Part shown: in pieces, positions 1-7,993 of the stretch | How positions within the stretch are numbered: the stretch's first letter is position 1 | How the letters are laid out: each line of letters starts with the position of its first letter | Source: Loktanella sp. M215 | Lineage (GTDB): Bacteria; Pseudomonadota; Alphaproteobacteria; Rhodobacterales; Rhodobacteraceae | Reading direction: 5' to 3' | Length of the DNA: 64,000 nucleotides | Assembly (NCBI RefSeq): GCF_021735925.1 | Contig: NZ_WMEA01000001.1 | Span: 3,378,001 to 3,442,000, forward strand | Made by a program: the position numbers and the translations under genes | The notes under the pieces: generated by a model | What the model was told of the DNA's origin: nothing | The model's database searches: none | What the model saw: the letters and a program-made list of their open reading frames with translations, nothing else

Positions 1-196
1 TGTTCATCAACGTCGATTTGCCCGCGCCGTTCTCGCCCAGAATGGCGTGCACCTCGCCCGGAAAGATATCGACGGACACCTCGACAAGGGCCGCGACGCT
101 GGCGAAATACTTGGACACGGCCGTCAGCTGCAAGGCCGGGGCTGCGACCGGGCTGTGGCGCGTGTCGGTTCTGGGGATTGTTTCGACGACGGTCAT
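1..196 (-). CDS. Sugar ABC transporter ATP-binding protein, N-terminal part (runs off the window)
   Basis: Only the first 65 codons are in the window. They begin [10 protein letters not shown] and end in a Walker A motif, GENGAGKST, after the typical lead-in VHAILGEN. This spacing matches the first nucleotide-binding domain of RbsA/MglA-type ATPases, which energise uptake through the permease and binding protein encoded just upstream. The ATG at 196-194 is preceded by the purine-rich CAGGACAGGA. A GC-rich hairpin (231-253) separates it from the binding-protein gene. The RbsA-type assignment rests on the neighbours as well as on the P-loop; a duplicated ATPase half cannot be confirmed here. 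Confidence 0.9.
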   Translation of the reverse strand, partial: MTVVETIPRTDTRHSPVAAPALQLTAVSKYFASVAALVEVSVDIFPGEVHAILGENGAGKSTLMN

Positions 197-230
197 ATCC
201 TGTCCTGCATTGGCCGGGCATTGGGGGTGG

Positions 231-253
231 TCCGGGCGCACACCGCGCCCGGA
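231..253 (-). promoter_or_regulatory. Perfect GC hairpin after the binding-protein gene
   Basis: A 9-bp perfect inverted repeat (TCCGGGCGC, 5-nt loop, GCGCCCGGA) begins 14 nt past the stop of the substrate-binding-protein gene and before the ATPase start. No T-run follows, so it is more likely a 3'-exonuclease barrier or partial attenuator than a full terminator. Equivalent hairpins follow the other two binding-protein genes in this window. Confidence 0.6.
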
Positions 254-266
254 CGCTATGTTCGGT

Positions 267-1322
267 CTACTGCCCGACGGCCTTGGCCTGATCCTCGCCC
301 GCCATCTCGGCAGAGAGGTAGATCGACCCCGGCAGCTCCGGACGGCAATCCACGGCGCTCGGCGTGCCGCTGACGGAGTCTTCAAAGACCGGGGCCTTGA
401 AGATTTCGTCGGTCGGTGGCGTGCCGCCCGTCGCCTCGGCCACGGCCCACTGGACGGCCAGGCGCACGTTGTCGTTGCCGGTCGCGACGGTGAACAGCTT
501 GAAGTCGGGGTTGTCGGCGTTGTTGTCGGCCCAGAAGCAGGACAGCGAATTGCCGTCAGACGTGGCGATCGCCGGGATCGAGCGATTGAATTCCTTGAAC
601 ACCGGCAGCGCGCCGACGAGGGACGGGCCGAAGTCGGATACTATCATGTCGATCTTGTCGTTCTTGGCGATTTCGGCCGACAGGACCTGCTGCGTCAGCG
701 ACGGGTCCCAGTTGGTGACGGCAAAGGGGTCGGGGTTGATGAAGACATAGCTGTCGTCCAGCACTTCCTTCATGCCCGCCAGCTCGTCCACGCCCTGGCT
801 GTTGCCCGCGGGACCAGAGATGAACAGCAGGTTCCCACCTTCCGGCAGTTGCGCCTTGATCCAGTTGCCCCAGTTGACGCCGTCTTCCTTGAACGAAGAG
901 CCGATGAACTTGGTGTAGTTCTTGCCGGCCTCACCGCCGACGTTCACGCGGTAGGGCACCACGATGGCACCGGCGCGGTAGGCGTTCGTCAGCGCGGGCA
1001 GCACGGCGGGACCAGCGTCACCGAAGACGACCAGCGCCTTGATGCCGCGCGCGACCATCGAATTGATGTCCGAGATCGCCTTTTGCGTGTCACCCTGCCC
1101 GTCCGCATATTCGAACTGCGTGATGCTGGGGCATTTGGCAACCTCTTCCTTGCCCGATGCGGTGGTGACCAGACGCCAGCTGTTGCCGCCAAAGCCGTCC
1201 AGCAGCGCCAGCGAGGATTCGTTGGGTCCGCACCAGCTTGGCACGTCCTGTGCCATGGCGCCGGTGGCCCCGAGTGTCAGCGCCAGCGCCGACACCGCGA
1301 TTTTGAATGTGTTATCAAGCAT
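267..1322 (-). CDS. Sugar ABC transporter periplasmic substrate-binding protein (RbsB/Peripla_BP_4 type)
   Basis: 351 residues starting [10 protein letters not shown] at 1322. An open frame continues upstream, but that stretch lies inside the permease gene and gives no plausible leader. Residues 1-24 form a Sec signal peptide ending AMA-QD, so the protein is periplasmic. The body has the pattern of the ribose/galactose-type family: repeated [23 protein letters not shown] segments and a TSDGNS motif in the C-terminal lobe. It should deliver a sugar or polyol to the adjacent permease. The 8-nt overlap with the permease gene indicates translational coupling. The ligand cannot be read from sequence; the neighbouring dehydrogenases suggest a sugar acid or polyol (inference). 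Confidence 0.9.
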   Translation of the reverse strand: MLDNTFKIAVSALALTLGATGAMAQDVPSWCGPNESSLALLDGFGGNSWRLVTTASGKEEVAKCPSITQFEYADGQGDTQKAISDINSMVARGIKALVVFGDAGPAVLPALTNAYRAGAIVVPYRVNVGGEAGKNYTKFIGSSFKEDGVNWGNWIKAQLPEGGNLLFISGPAGNSQGVDELAGMKEVLDDSYVFINPDPFAVTNWDPSLTQQVLSAEIAKNDKIDMIVSDFGPSLVGALPVFKEFNRSIPAIATSDGNSLSCFWADNNADNPDFKLFTVATGNDNVRLAVQWAVAEATGGTPPTDEIFKAPVFEDSVSGTPSAVDCRPELPGSIYLSAEMAGEDQAKAVGQ

Positions 1323-2334
1323 TGTCCGTATCCTCCATTTTGGACGTTTCTTTGATGGGTGTCGGCCGGCGCCACTGGATCGAATAGACTCCGATGCCAA
1401 AGACAAGCGCCAAGGCCTGAATGATGGTCTGCGCCGAAAACGGCACACCGACCGACAGTGCGAACTGGCTGAGAAGGTTGAGAAAGAACGCCGCAATCAC
1501 CGTGGTGATCGGAAAGCCCCGTCCGCCCAGCAGCGATGTGCCCGCCAGCACGACGACGGCGACGGACGGCAGCAGCAGCGCGTCGCCCTGAAAGGCGGTC
1601 GGCTCGCGGGTGATGCCCGCGATCATGATGCCCGCCACGCAATAGTGCAGCTGCGCCAGCACATAGGCCATCGCCTGATATCGGCGCACCGGCAGGCCGG
1701 CTGCATGGGCGGCGGCCGGGTTGGCACCGATCACCTCGAACCGGCGGCCCTGCGCGGTCTTCTTCATGACGAAGGTCACGATGGTCAGGATCGCCAGTGC
1801 AAAGAACACCGCATGGGGGATGCCAAACGTCTTGCCGCCCGCAATCTGTGCCAGCAGCGGCGTGGTGGTGCGCGGCACCCCGCCGGACACGGCAAAGACG
1901 ACACCATAAAGCAGCGCATTCATCCCGATCGTCGCGATGATGGCGTTCAGCCGCATGACGCCCACCAGAAAACCGTTCAGCAACCCCGCCACAATCGCCA
2001 GGGCGAGGGCTGCCAGCACCGCAGGCAAAAGCTGCGCGTTATCGCCTGACGGCATATGCGTGACCAGCACGACCGCCAGCGACACGCCGCCCGCCAGCGA
2101 CAGGTCGAACCCGCCCTGCTGGACGACCAGCATCTGCCCAAGACCCACGATCGCGATCACGGCGGCAAAGGGCAGACTACCCGCTAGCCCGCCGTATGAC
2201 ACGGCCGAGGGGGCAAAAATCAGGCACAGGATCACCAGCACGACGGTCGATGCAGCCACGGTAACGAAGCCCCGCGCCAGCGGGATTGCTGTCAGCCCCG
2301 TCCGGGGGGCCGTGATGTTTGCGGTCTGTGTCAT
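1315..2334 (-). CDS. Sugar ABC transporter permease (RbsC-like, BPD_transp_2)
   Basis: 339 residues with about ten hydrophobic segments and the family hallmark GGFDLSLAGGVSLAVVL near residues 75-90, followed by NGFLVGVMRLNAIIATIGM. This is the inner-membrane pore of an Rbs-type importer. The ATG at 2334 has a strong upstream AGGGGGGA Shine-Dalgarno. The gene overlaps the binding-protein gene by 8 nt at its 3' end and is separated from the upstream MDR gene by 24 nt, so all belong to one minus-strand operon. Length is normal for the family. Confidence 0.92.
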   Translation of the reverse strand: MTQTANITAPRTGLTAIPLARGFVTVAASTVVLVILCLIFAPSAVSYGGLAGSLPFAAVIAIVGLGQMLVVQQGGFDLSLAGGVSLAVVLVTHMPSGDNAQLLPAVLAALALAIVAGLLNGFLVGVMRLNAIIATIGMNALLYGVVFAVSGGVPRTTTPLLAQIAGGKTFGIPHAVFFALAILTIVTFVMKKTAQGRRFEVIGANPAAAHAAGLPVRRYQAMAYVLAQLHYCVAGIMIAGITREPTAFQGDALLLPSVAVVVLAGTSLLGGRGFPITTVIAAFFLNLLSQFALSVGVPFSAQTIIQALALVFGIGVYSIQWRRPTPIKETSKMEDTDNA

Positions 2335-2358
2335 CTTGAATCCCCCCTCTTTCCGACG

Positions 2359-3339
2359 TCAGCCGATGTTCAGCGTGACCTTGACGGCCTTTTGCGGGTC
2401 CTTACCCAGATCGAAGGCCGCCAGTGCATCGTCGAGGCCGAAGCTGTGCGTCTGGATCGGTGATAGATCGAGGCCGGTACGTTCCAGAAACCGGATCGCG
2501 CCGGGCCAGACACCGGGCGAGCCGATGCAGCCACGCACGGTCAGGTCCTTGATCTGGATCTTGCCCAGCTCCACCGGGAATTTCTGGCCGATGTTGATGC
2601 CGACCATCGACACGAACCCTTCGGGCCGCGCGTAATCGAAGACATTGGCCAGCGACGCCGGATGCCCCGCACATTCCACGACCAGATCGGCACCGCCCTT
2701 GGTCATCTCGGCAATGGCCTCGATGGGGTCGCCGGCGGTGGGATCGACGACTGCATCCGCGCCCAGCTTCATCGCAATCTCGCGCCGCAAGGGGACCGGA
2801 TCGACGACGATGACTCGCGCACCCATCCCGATGGCCGCCGCCGCCGACACCAGACCGATGGTGCCGCCGCCCGAGATCACGACGGTCTGGGACGCATCGA
2901 CGCCGCCGTGTCGCAGCACGGCGTAATAGCCGCAGGTAAAAGGTTCGATCAACGCGCCCTTGGCGTCATCCACGCCGTCGGGCAGCTTGTGCAGCCATTC
3001 CGGGCGGGCAGCGAAATATTCGCGGTCCGCGCCGTCCATGGAAAAGCCGAAGTGGTGGATGCGTTCCGGCGTGTTGATCACACATTCGCCCACCACGCGG
3101 TCACCGGGGGCCAGGCCCTTGACGTTGCGGCCCACCTCGACCACCTCGCCCACCCATTCGTGGCCGGGGGTGACGGGATAGCTGATCGGGATAATGTAAT
3201 TGCCCGACAGCAGTTCGTAATCCGAATGGCAGATCCCGACGCGGGACGTGCGGATCATCACCTCGTTGTCCGTGATGGACGGCGACTGCACGTCGGTCAC
3301 GACGGGGGCGTTGGGCTTGTCGAAGATCAGGGCTTTCAT
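2359..3339 (-). CDS. Zinc-type alcohol dehydrogenase-like protein (MDR superfamily)
   Basis: 326 residues. The N-terminal GroES-like fold carries the catalytic zinc ligands in GICHSDYE and TPGHEWVGEV; the Rossmann motif is GGGTIGL near residue 157. It should oxidise a secondary alcohol or polyol with NAD(P). The structural-zinc lobe of many MDR enzymes, with four closely spaced cysteines, is absent: the region after GDRVVGE has none. The start has GGGAGGAG seven bases upstream. Its place in an Rbs-type transport operon suggests it acts on the imported compound (inference). Confidence 0.88.
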   Translation of the reverse strand: MKALIFDKPNAPVVTDVQSPSITDNEVMIRTSRVGICHSDYELLSGNYIIPISYPVTPGHEWVGEVVEVGRNVKGLAPGDRVVGECVINTPERIHHFGFSMDGADREYFAARPEWLHKLPDGVDDAKGALIEPFTCGYYAVLRHGGVDASQTVVISGGGTIGLVSAAAAIGMGARVIVVDPVPLRREIAMKLGADAVVDPTAGDPIEAIAEMTKGGADLVVECAGHPASLANVFDYARPEGFVSMVGINIGQKFPVELGKIQIKDLTVRGCIGSPGVWPGAIRFLERTGLDLSPIQTHSFGLDDALAAFDLGKDPQKAVKVTLNIG

Positions 3340-3360
3340 GTCGTCTCCTCCCGCTGGCCC

Positions 3361-4383
3361 TCAGGCCACCTGTTCGATCTTGCCGCTGATGGCCGATGCA
3401 AAGACCGCCTCCAGCAAGGCTATGTTGTTCACCAGATGGTCGCCGGTGATCGGATAGGTCTCGGTGCCGCGCACGGCGCGGGCGAAGGCCACGAGGTTGT
3501 CCTTCACCGGTTCGGCCTTGCCGATCTCCACCGTCTCGATCGGGCCGCCCGCCATGGCGGATGTCACGATCCAGCCGTCCGGGCTTTCGACATGCGCCTT
3601 GTCGCGGATGTCGATCCAGCCCTTGGACCCGTAAACCGTGAACCGCGACATGAACGGGTTCGCCAGCGAGGCGGAAACATAGGACGTGCCACCGCCCGCG
3701 AATTTGACGTAGGCCGCGACGGTGTCGCCCTGCGGCAGATCACTGGACAGCTGCTCGCAGATGCACAACACGGAGGAGGCCCGGCCCAGCAGGCGCACGG
3801 ACAGGTCCAGCAGGTGGATGCCCGTCGCCGTCATGCCGCCAGCGGGGGCCTGATCGGCCTTCAGCCGCCAGTTGTCGCGATCCAGCAACAGGAACTTGTC
3901 GTGGCTGAAGTTGGATTCGATCTGGTGGATGCGGCCCAACTCACCCGCGTCCGCGCGGGCCAGCATTGCGGCGACGGGGGGTTCCCAGCGGCGCTCATGC
4001 CCCATGCCCAGCACAAGGCCAGCGTCGGCGCAGAGTTTCACTGATGCCTCCGCCTCGGCCTTGGTCAGCGCAAGGGGCTTTTCGCAGAACACATGCTTGC
4101 CCGCCGCCACGGCCCGCGCGATCTGGTCGGTGTGCAGGCTGTGCGGTGTCGCCAGCACGACGGCCTCGACGGCTGGGTCATTCAGCGCGTCGGCGTAATC
4201 GGCGGACAGCGGGATGCCCTTGCCGTCGCAGACCTCCTGCACCGACGCCACGTTGGGTTCCACCGCGCGGACCACGCGGATGTCGTCGGGGGCGGCCTGC
4301 AGGACGTTGAGCATCTTCTGCCCCCACCAGCCCATGCCGACCAGTGCAATACCAACTGGCCCGGTTTTCTGCATGTCGGACAT
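3361..4383 (-). CDS. Gfo/Idh/MocA family oxidoreductase
   Basis: 340 residues. The N-terminal dinucleotide fold contains ALVGMGWWGQKML, and the family's EKPLALT motif lies about residues 94-100. The C-terminal half is the alpha/beta substrate domain. Members oxidise or reduce sugars, inositols or sugar acids with NAD(P). The start chosen is MSDMQKT at 4383, whose ATG overlaps the TGA of the upstream YciI-like gene (TGATG). A longer frame exists but would run into that gene. Substrate unknown; the transport operon context favours a carbohydrate. Confidence 0.9.
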   Translation of the reverse strand: MSDMQKTGPVGIALVGMGWWGQKMLNVLQAAPDDIRVVRAVEPNVASVQEVCDGKGIPLSADYADALNDPAVEAVVLATPHSLHTDQIARAVAAGKHVFCEKPLALTKAEAEASVKLCADAGLVLGMGHERRWEPPVAAMLARADAGELGRIHQIESNFSHDKFLLLDRDNWRLKADQAPAGGMTATGIHLLDLSVRLLGRASSVLCICEQLSSDLPQGDTVAAYVKFAGGGTSYVSASLANPFMSRFTVYGSKGWIDIRDKAHVESPDGWIVTSAMAGGPIETVEIGKAEPVKDNLVAFARAVRGTETYPITGDHLVNNIALLEAVFASAISGKIEQVA

Positions 4384-4667
4384 CAGCGATTGTCCACGCG
4401 CTTGGCGAAGGGCCGGATCGACACGGTCTTCCACAGGCCCGCATGATGGAACGGGTCGTTGTGGTTGAACGCCTCCACCTCGGCCAGAGAGTCCGCTTCC
4501 AGCAGGAAGCAGCTGCCGATCATCGTTTCCTCGTCATCGGCCAGCAGCGGACCGGAGACTAACGTTTTCACGGTCGCGGCGGCGAGATAGGCCTTGTGCG
4601 CGTCGTAGTTGGCCAGCCGTTTTTCGACGGCGCCTTCATGGTCAAGGCAATGGATCACGTAATGCAT
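4383..4667 (-). CDS. YciI family protein
   Basis: 94 residues with the YCII-type dimeric alpha/beta barrel pattern: MHYVIHCLDH at the start, a central SGPLLADDE segment and FNHNDPFHHAGLW near the end, including conserved His and Asp residues. Family members are small soluble proteins, some with weak lyase or dehalogenase-like activity; the role here is unknown. AAGGAC precedes the ATG. It overlaps the Gfo/Idh/MocA gene by one base, so the two are translationally coupled. Confidence 0.88.
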   Translation of the reverse strand: MHYVIHCLDHEGAVEKRLANYDAHKAYLAAATVKTLVSGPLLADDEETMIGSCFLLEADSLAEVEAFNHNDPFHHAGLWKTVSIRPFAKRVDNR

Positions 4668-4679
4668 CTGTCTGGTCCT

Positions 4680-5747
4680 TCAGGCGGGGATGATGCGCTG
4701 GGCGCGCAGCGCGACGAACACGTCAAAGAAGCTGGCGGGCGTCGGCTGATAGGCGTCGAAGCCCAGCACGCGGCTGTTGGTCATGTCGGTAAAGCATTCC
4801 AGCGTCCGGCTCAGGTCCGCGTCCGAGTGCCACCACGACGCCAGCTTGCCCACGGGGATGTCCTGCAGATCGTGCTTGGCGACAATCTCGGCCCAGACGG
4901 CGGGGGCGTCGGCCATCGTGTCCTCCAACGGGGTGGTGTGTCCCGGGTAGTCGGCGACAGGCAGGCCGAAGTAGTCGGCAATCTGCGCCCAGAGCCATGT
5001 CCAGCGGAAGACGTCGCCGTTGACGATGTTGAACGGCGTATCGGCGGCCTCTGGCGTGGTCGCGGCCCAGTGCAGCTGTTTGGCAAGGATGCGCGCGTCG
5101 GTCACGTCGGTGACGGCGTTATACTGCTCGGGCGAGCCGGGATAGACGAAGGGCCGTCCGGTGTGCTTGCAGATCGCGGCATAGACCGCCAGCGTCACGG
5201 CCATGTTCATCGCGTTGCCGACGACGAAGCCGATCATCGTGTGCGGGCGGTGGACGGACCAGGTGAACCCCTGTTCTTTGGCCTTCTCGAACAGGACATC
5301 CTCTTGCGCGTAATAGAAATTCGGCCCCGGCAGGCGCGGGCTGCTTTCCAGAAACGGGGTGTAGGGCGTGACCTTGGCGTAGTCGTCGAAGGACCCAAGG
5401 TAATGCTTCAACCCCGTCACGAGGGCCGCGTGCTGCACCGGCGCACCGGCGATCCCGTCAAAGAGGTTGCGGATCATCGCCGCGTTGACGCGGACGTTTT
5501 CATCCTCTGACGCCTGCCGGGACCACGTGCAATAGAACACATGCGTCACGTCCTGTGCTGCGGCCAGCGCGGTCTTGCTGCCTGCGGCATCTTCCAGATC
5601 GGCCGCAATATGGCGGTCGGAAAAGTCGAGGTCCACGGCGCTGCGCGACAGGGTCACGACCGTCCAGCCGTTATCCTTCAGGAAACGCCCGGTGTAGCTG
5701 CCGGACAGGCCGGTCGCGCCGACGATCAGTGCGATGTTCTTGGTCAT
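4680..5747 (-). CDS. NAD(P)-dependent SDR of the PRISE (progesterone 5-beta-reductase/iridoid synthase-like) group
   Basis: 355 residues. The Rossmann motif is GATGLSGSYTGRFL at the N-terminus. The segment NFYYAQEDVLFEKA resembles the PRISE active site, where the catalytic tyrosine lies in FYYxQED rather than in a classical YxxxK. PRISE enzymes reduce activated C=C bonds of enones. About 12 nt separate it from the YciI gene and 30 nt from the next MDR gene, consistent with the same operon. The physiological substrate is unknown. The ribosome-binding site (AAAGAC) is weak. Confidence 0.85.
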   Translation of the reverse strand: MTKNIALIVGATGLSGSYTGRFLKDNGWTVVTLSRSAVDLDFSDRHIAADLEDAAGSKTALAAAQDVTHVFYCTWSRQASEDENVRVNAAMIRNLFDGIAGAPVQHAALVTGLKHYLGSFDDYAKVTPYTPFLESSPRLPGPNFYYAQEDVLFEKAKEQGFTWSVHRPHTMIGFVVGNAMNMAVTLAVYAAICKHTGRPFVYPGSPEQYNAVTDVTDARILAKQLHWAATTPEAADTPFNIVNGDVFRWTWLWAQIADYFGLPVADYPGHTTPLEDTMADAPAVWAEIVAKHDLQDIPVGKLASWWHSDADLSRTLECFTDMTNSRVLGFDAYQPTPASFFDVFVALRAQRIIPA

Positions 5748-5777
5748 GTGGTCAGGTCTTTCGTGGGTTCAGTCAAT

Positions 5778-6845
5778 TCAGGTGGTGACGAGGATCTTCA
5801 GGTGTTCGCCTGCGGGATCGAGAAGCGCCTCGAACCCCTTGGCGACGACATCCTCGGCTTGGATGCGGGCGGTGATGACGCGTTCCACCGGGAAGGTCCC
5901 CGCGGCGATCATCCGGGCGATGCGCGGCCAGATCTGGGTGGGGTAGCACCAGGTCGCCTCGACCGTGATGTCCTTGAGCGCCCAGAGCATCGCGTCGATG
6001 CTGGCAGGCTTCATGTGCAGACCTACCTGCACCACCTTGCCCTGACGGCGCACGGCGTGGACACAGGCGTTCAAGGATGCCTCCTGCCCCACACATTCGA
6101 GCGCTACGTCAACGCCGACACCTTCCTCGGTCAGATCGCCGACGATAGCGACGAGGTCGCTGCTGCGGGGATCGACGACATGGGCGTAGGGCGCGATGTC
6201 CTTGATGATGCGGCGGCGGTTCGGGTTGGGTTCGGATACGATGATCGTGGCCGCACCTGCGGCGTGGGCCGCCAGCACCGTCAGCGCACCGATGGGACCG
6301 GCCCCAGATACCAGCACCGTGCTCCCTGCGGTCACGCCACCCCGGTCCACACCATACAGCGCCACGGCGGCCGGTTCGATCATCGCCGCCTGTTCGTCGG
6401 TGATGTTATCGGGGACCGGCTGCGCGTTGTAATCCTTGACGACGGCCTTTTCGCCCATGCCGCCCCAGGCCCACGACAGACCGACGCAACCCATGGACGG
6501 CGACAGATGATAAAGCCCCCGCTTGCCGTAATAGTCATTGCGCGGCGACAGCAGCGGCTGGACCGAGATGCGGTCGCCTGCGGTGACGTGGGTGACGCCA
6601 GAGCCAACCGCCAGCACCCGTGCCGAAAACTCATGCCCGAGGATCTGGGGGTTGGTGGCGCCCGTGTAAATATGGGGCTCCTGCGGTGTCACGATAGGGC
6701 CGGCGATATATTCATGCAGATCGGTGCCGCAGATGCCGGTCACAAAGGGTGCGATCAGCACGTCGTCGGCGGCAAGATTGCCCGAAGGTTCCGCCACGTC
6801 TTCGACGCGGATATCCTTCGCGCCATGGAATCGCACTGCCTTCAT
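5778..6845 (-). CDS. 2,3-butanediol dehydrogenase-like MDR alcohol dehydrogenase
   Basis: 355 residues starting MKAVRFHGAKDIRVEDV at 6845, with GGAGGAG seven bases upstream. The frame stays open upstream but crosses the regulatory region. Catalytic zinc ligands appear as GICGTDLHEY and LGHEFSA, plus MIEPAAVALYGV; the Rossmann motif is VSGAGPIGAL. The insert between GDRISVQP and GLSWAWGGMGE replaces the usual four-cysteine structural zinc loop. Members oxidise vicinal diols or polyols such as butanediol and sorbitol. It is the first gene of the minus-strand operon, facing a divergent promoter region. Confidence 0.88.
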   Translation of the reverse strand: MKAVRFHGAKDIRVEDVAEPSGNLAADDVLIAPFVTGICGTDLHEYIAGPIVTPQEPHIYTGATNPQILGHEFSARVLAVGSGVTHVTAGDRISVQPLLSPRNDYYGKRGLYHLSPSMGCVGLSWAWGGMGEKAVVKDYNAQPVPDNITDEQAAMIEPAAVALYGVDRGGVTAGSTVLVSGAGPIGALTVLAAHAAGAATIIVSEPNPNRRRIIKDIAPYAHVVDPRSSDLVAIVGDLTEEGVGVDVALECVGQEASLNACVHAVRRQGKVVQVGLHMKPASIDAMLWALKDITVEATWCYPTQIWPRIARMIAAGTFPVERVITARIQAEDVVAKGFEALLDPAGEHLKILVTT

Positions 6846-7063
6846 CGGGTCTCTCCTCCTGCATGACGACACTGGGCTTGCAGCCCGTGATCGTCCGGTT
6901 CGATCTGCCAGCGACGTTGCTCCCGTCATCGCCCTGCACCAAGACCCTATCTGTCCGCTTCGGAGATTATCCGACTGATTTGTCCGAAGCGGATAAATTG
7001 CGGCGCACGCGCGCACCTGCCCCGGCATAACGTGTCACGGACGCAGGCCCGAAGGAGCATATC
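6846..7063. promoter_or_regulatory. Divergent intergenic control region of the dehydrogenase/transport cluster
   Basis: The 218-bp gap between the divergent MDR gene and the 3-hydroxyisobutyrate-dehydrogenase-like gene holds a long inverted repeat (6954-6993). It must contain promoters for both directions; no unambiguous -35/-10 pair was assigned. Confidence 0.6.
6954..6993. promoter_or_regulatory. Inverted-repeat operator candidate
   Basis: Two perfect 11-bp arms, TCCGCTTCGGA (6954-6964) and TCCGAAGCGGA (6983-6993), are separated by 18 bp. Each arm is itself a short palindrome, TCCG-N3-CGGA, so it could be read as two dimer sites about three helical turns apart. A further TTATCCG/CGGATAA pairing overlaps them. 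The wHTH regulator encoded at 7994 is the obvious candidate to bind here (inference). Confidence 0.55.
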
Positions 7064-7984
7064 GTGGGGATCAAAACGGACGCCGCAAAGGTGGCGCAGG
7101 ACAAACTGTCGGTGGGATGGATCGGCGCGGGCAAGATGGGGGCGCCGATGATCCGCAATTTGCTGGCGCAGGGCATTCCGGTCACCGTGACCGATCCTGT
7201 CACCGCTGTGGTCGCGGACCTTGCCAGCGCAGGGGCGACCCCCGCGGCGGACATGGCCGCACAGGCCGGCAGTGACATTGTCTTTGCGACCCTGCCCAAC
7301 GACGCGGTCCTGCGTGCCGTCGTCATGGGCACCGCGGCGGAACCGGGTCTTGCCGCCAGCCTGCGCCCCGGCGCCATCCTTGTCGAAATGAGCACGGTCT
7401 CTCCGGAGTGTTCGGCCGAGGTCGCGGTAGCCCTGGAAAACAAAGGGATAAGCTATCTGCGCGCACCGCTGTCGGGCAGCACCGCGCTGGCCGAAACGGC
7501 GGCGCTGACGATCCTCGCCTCAGGTGACAAGGCTGCGTGGGACACCGTTCAGCCCTATCTTGCACATCTGTCAGCCCGCCGCTTCTATCTGGGCGCGGGC
7601 GAGGAAGCGCGGTTCATGAAACTGGTGATCAACACGCTGGTCGGTGCCACAGCGGCCATCATTGCCGAGGCGCTGGCCCTTGGCGAAAGCGGCGGCCTGA
7701 CCCGCGCCGACATGATGCAGGTCATCGGTGAAAGCGCCGTCGCCTCGCCGCTGTTGGCCTACAAGACCGCCACCATCGTGGCCGACGATTTCACCCCTGC
7801 GTTTTCCGTCGATCAGATGATCAAAGATTTCACTCTGATTGCCGACGCTGCCCGCGCCGGCGACGCGCCGCAGCACATCATCGGGCTGATCCTGCAACAA
7901 TACCGTGATGCGGCGGCTGCCGGGTTGAATGACGCTGATTTCTTCGCTTTGGTGAAATGGCGCGGAGGCGCGGCGCAATCGTAA
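7064..7984 (+). CDS. 3-hydroxyisobutyrate dehydrogenase-family NAD(P)-dependent oxidoreductase
   Basis: 306 residues with the N-terminal dinucleotide signature VGWIGAGKMGAPMIRNLL, the substrate motif APLSGSTALAE, and the helix FMKLVINTLVGA holding the conserved catalytic lysine of beta-hydroxyacid dehydrogenases. It should oxidise a short 3-hydroxy acid. A GTG start at 7064 is chosen because GAAGGAG lies at 7051-7057 and no ATG precedes the conserved fold. It is followed after 9 nt by the predicted regulator, so the two form a small operon divergent from the transport genes. Confidence 0.9.
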   Translation: MGIKTDAAKVAQDKLSVGWIGAGKMGAPMIRNLLAQGIPVTVTDPVTAVVADLASAGATPAADMAAQAGSDIVFATLPNDAVLRAVVMGTAAEPGLAASLRPGAILVEMSTVSPECSAEVAVALENKGISYLRAPLSGSTALAETAALTILASGDKAAWDTVQPYLAHLSARRFYLGAGEEARFMKLVINTLVGATAAIIAEALALGESGGLTRADMMQVIGESAVASPLLAYKTATIVADDFTPAFSVDQMIKDFTLIADAARAGDAPQHIIGLILQQYRDAAAAGLNDADFFALVKWRGGAAQS

Positions 7985-7993
7985 GGGGTGAAC

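Noticed and set aside
18..1355. Long plus-strand open frame of 445 codons opposite the binding-protein gene
   Set aside because: It is the GC-rich mirror of the real minus-strand gene; the minus strand carries the signal peptide and family motifs.
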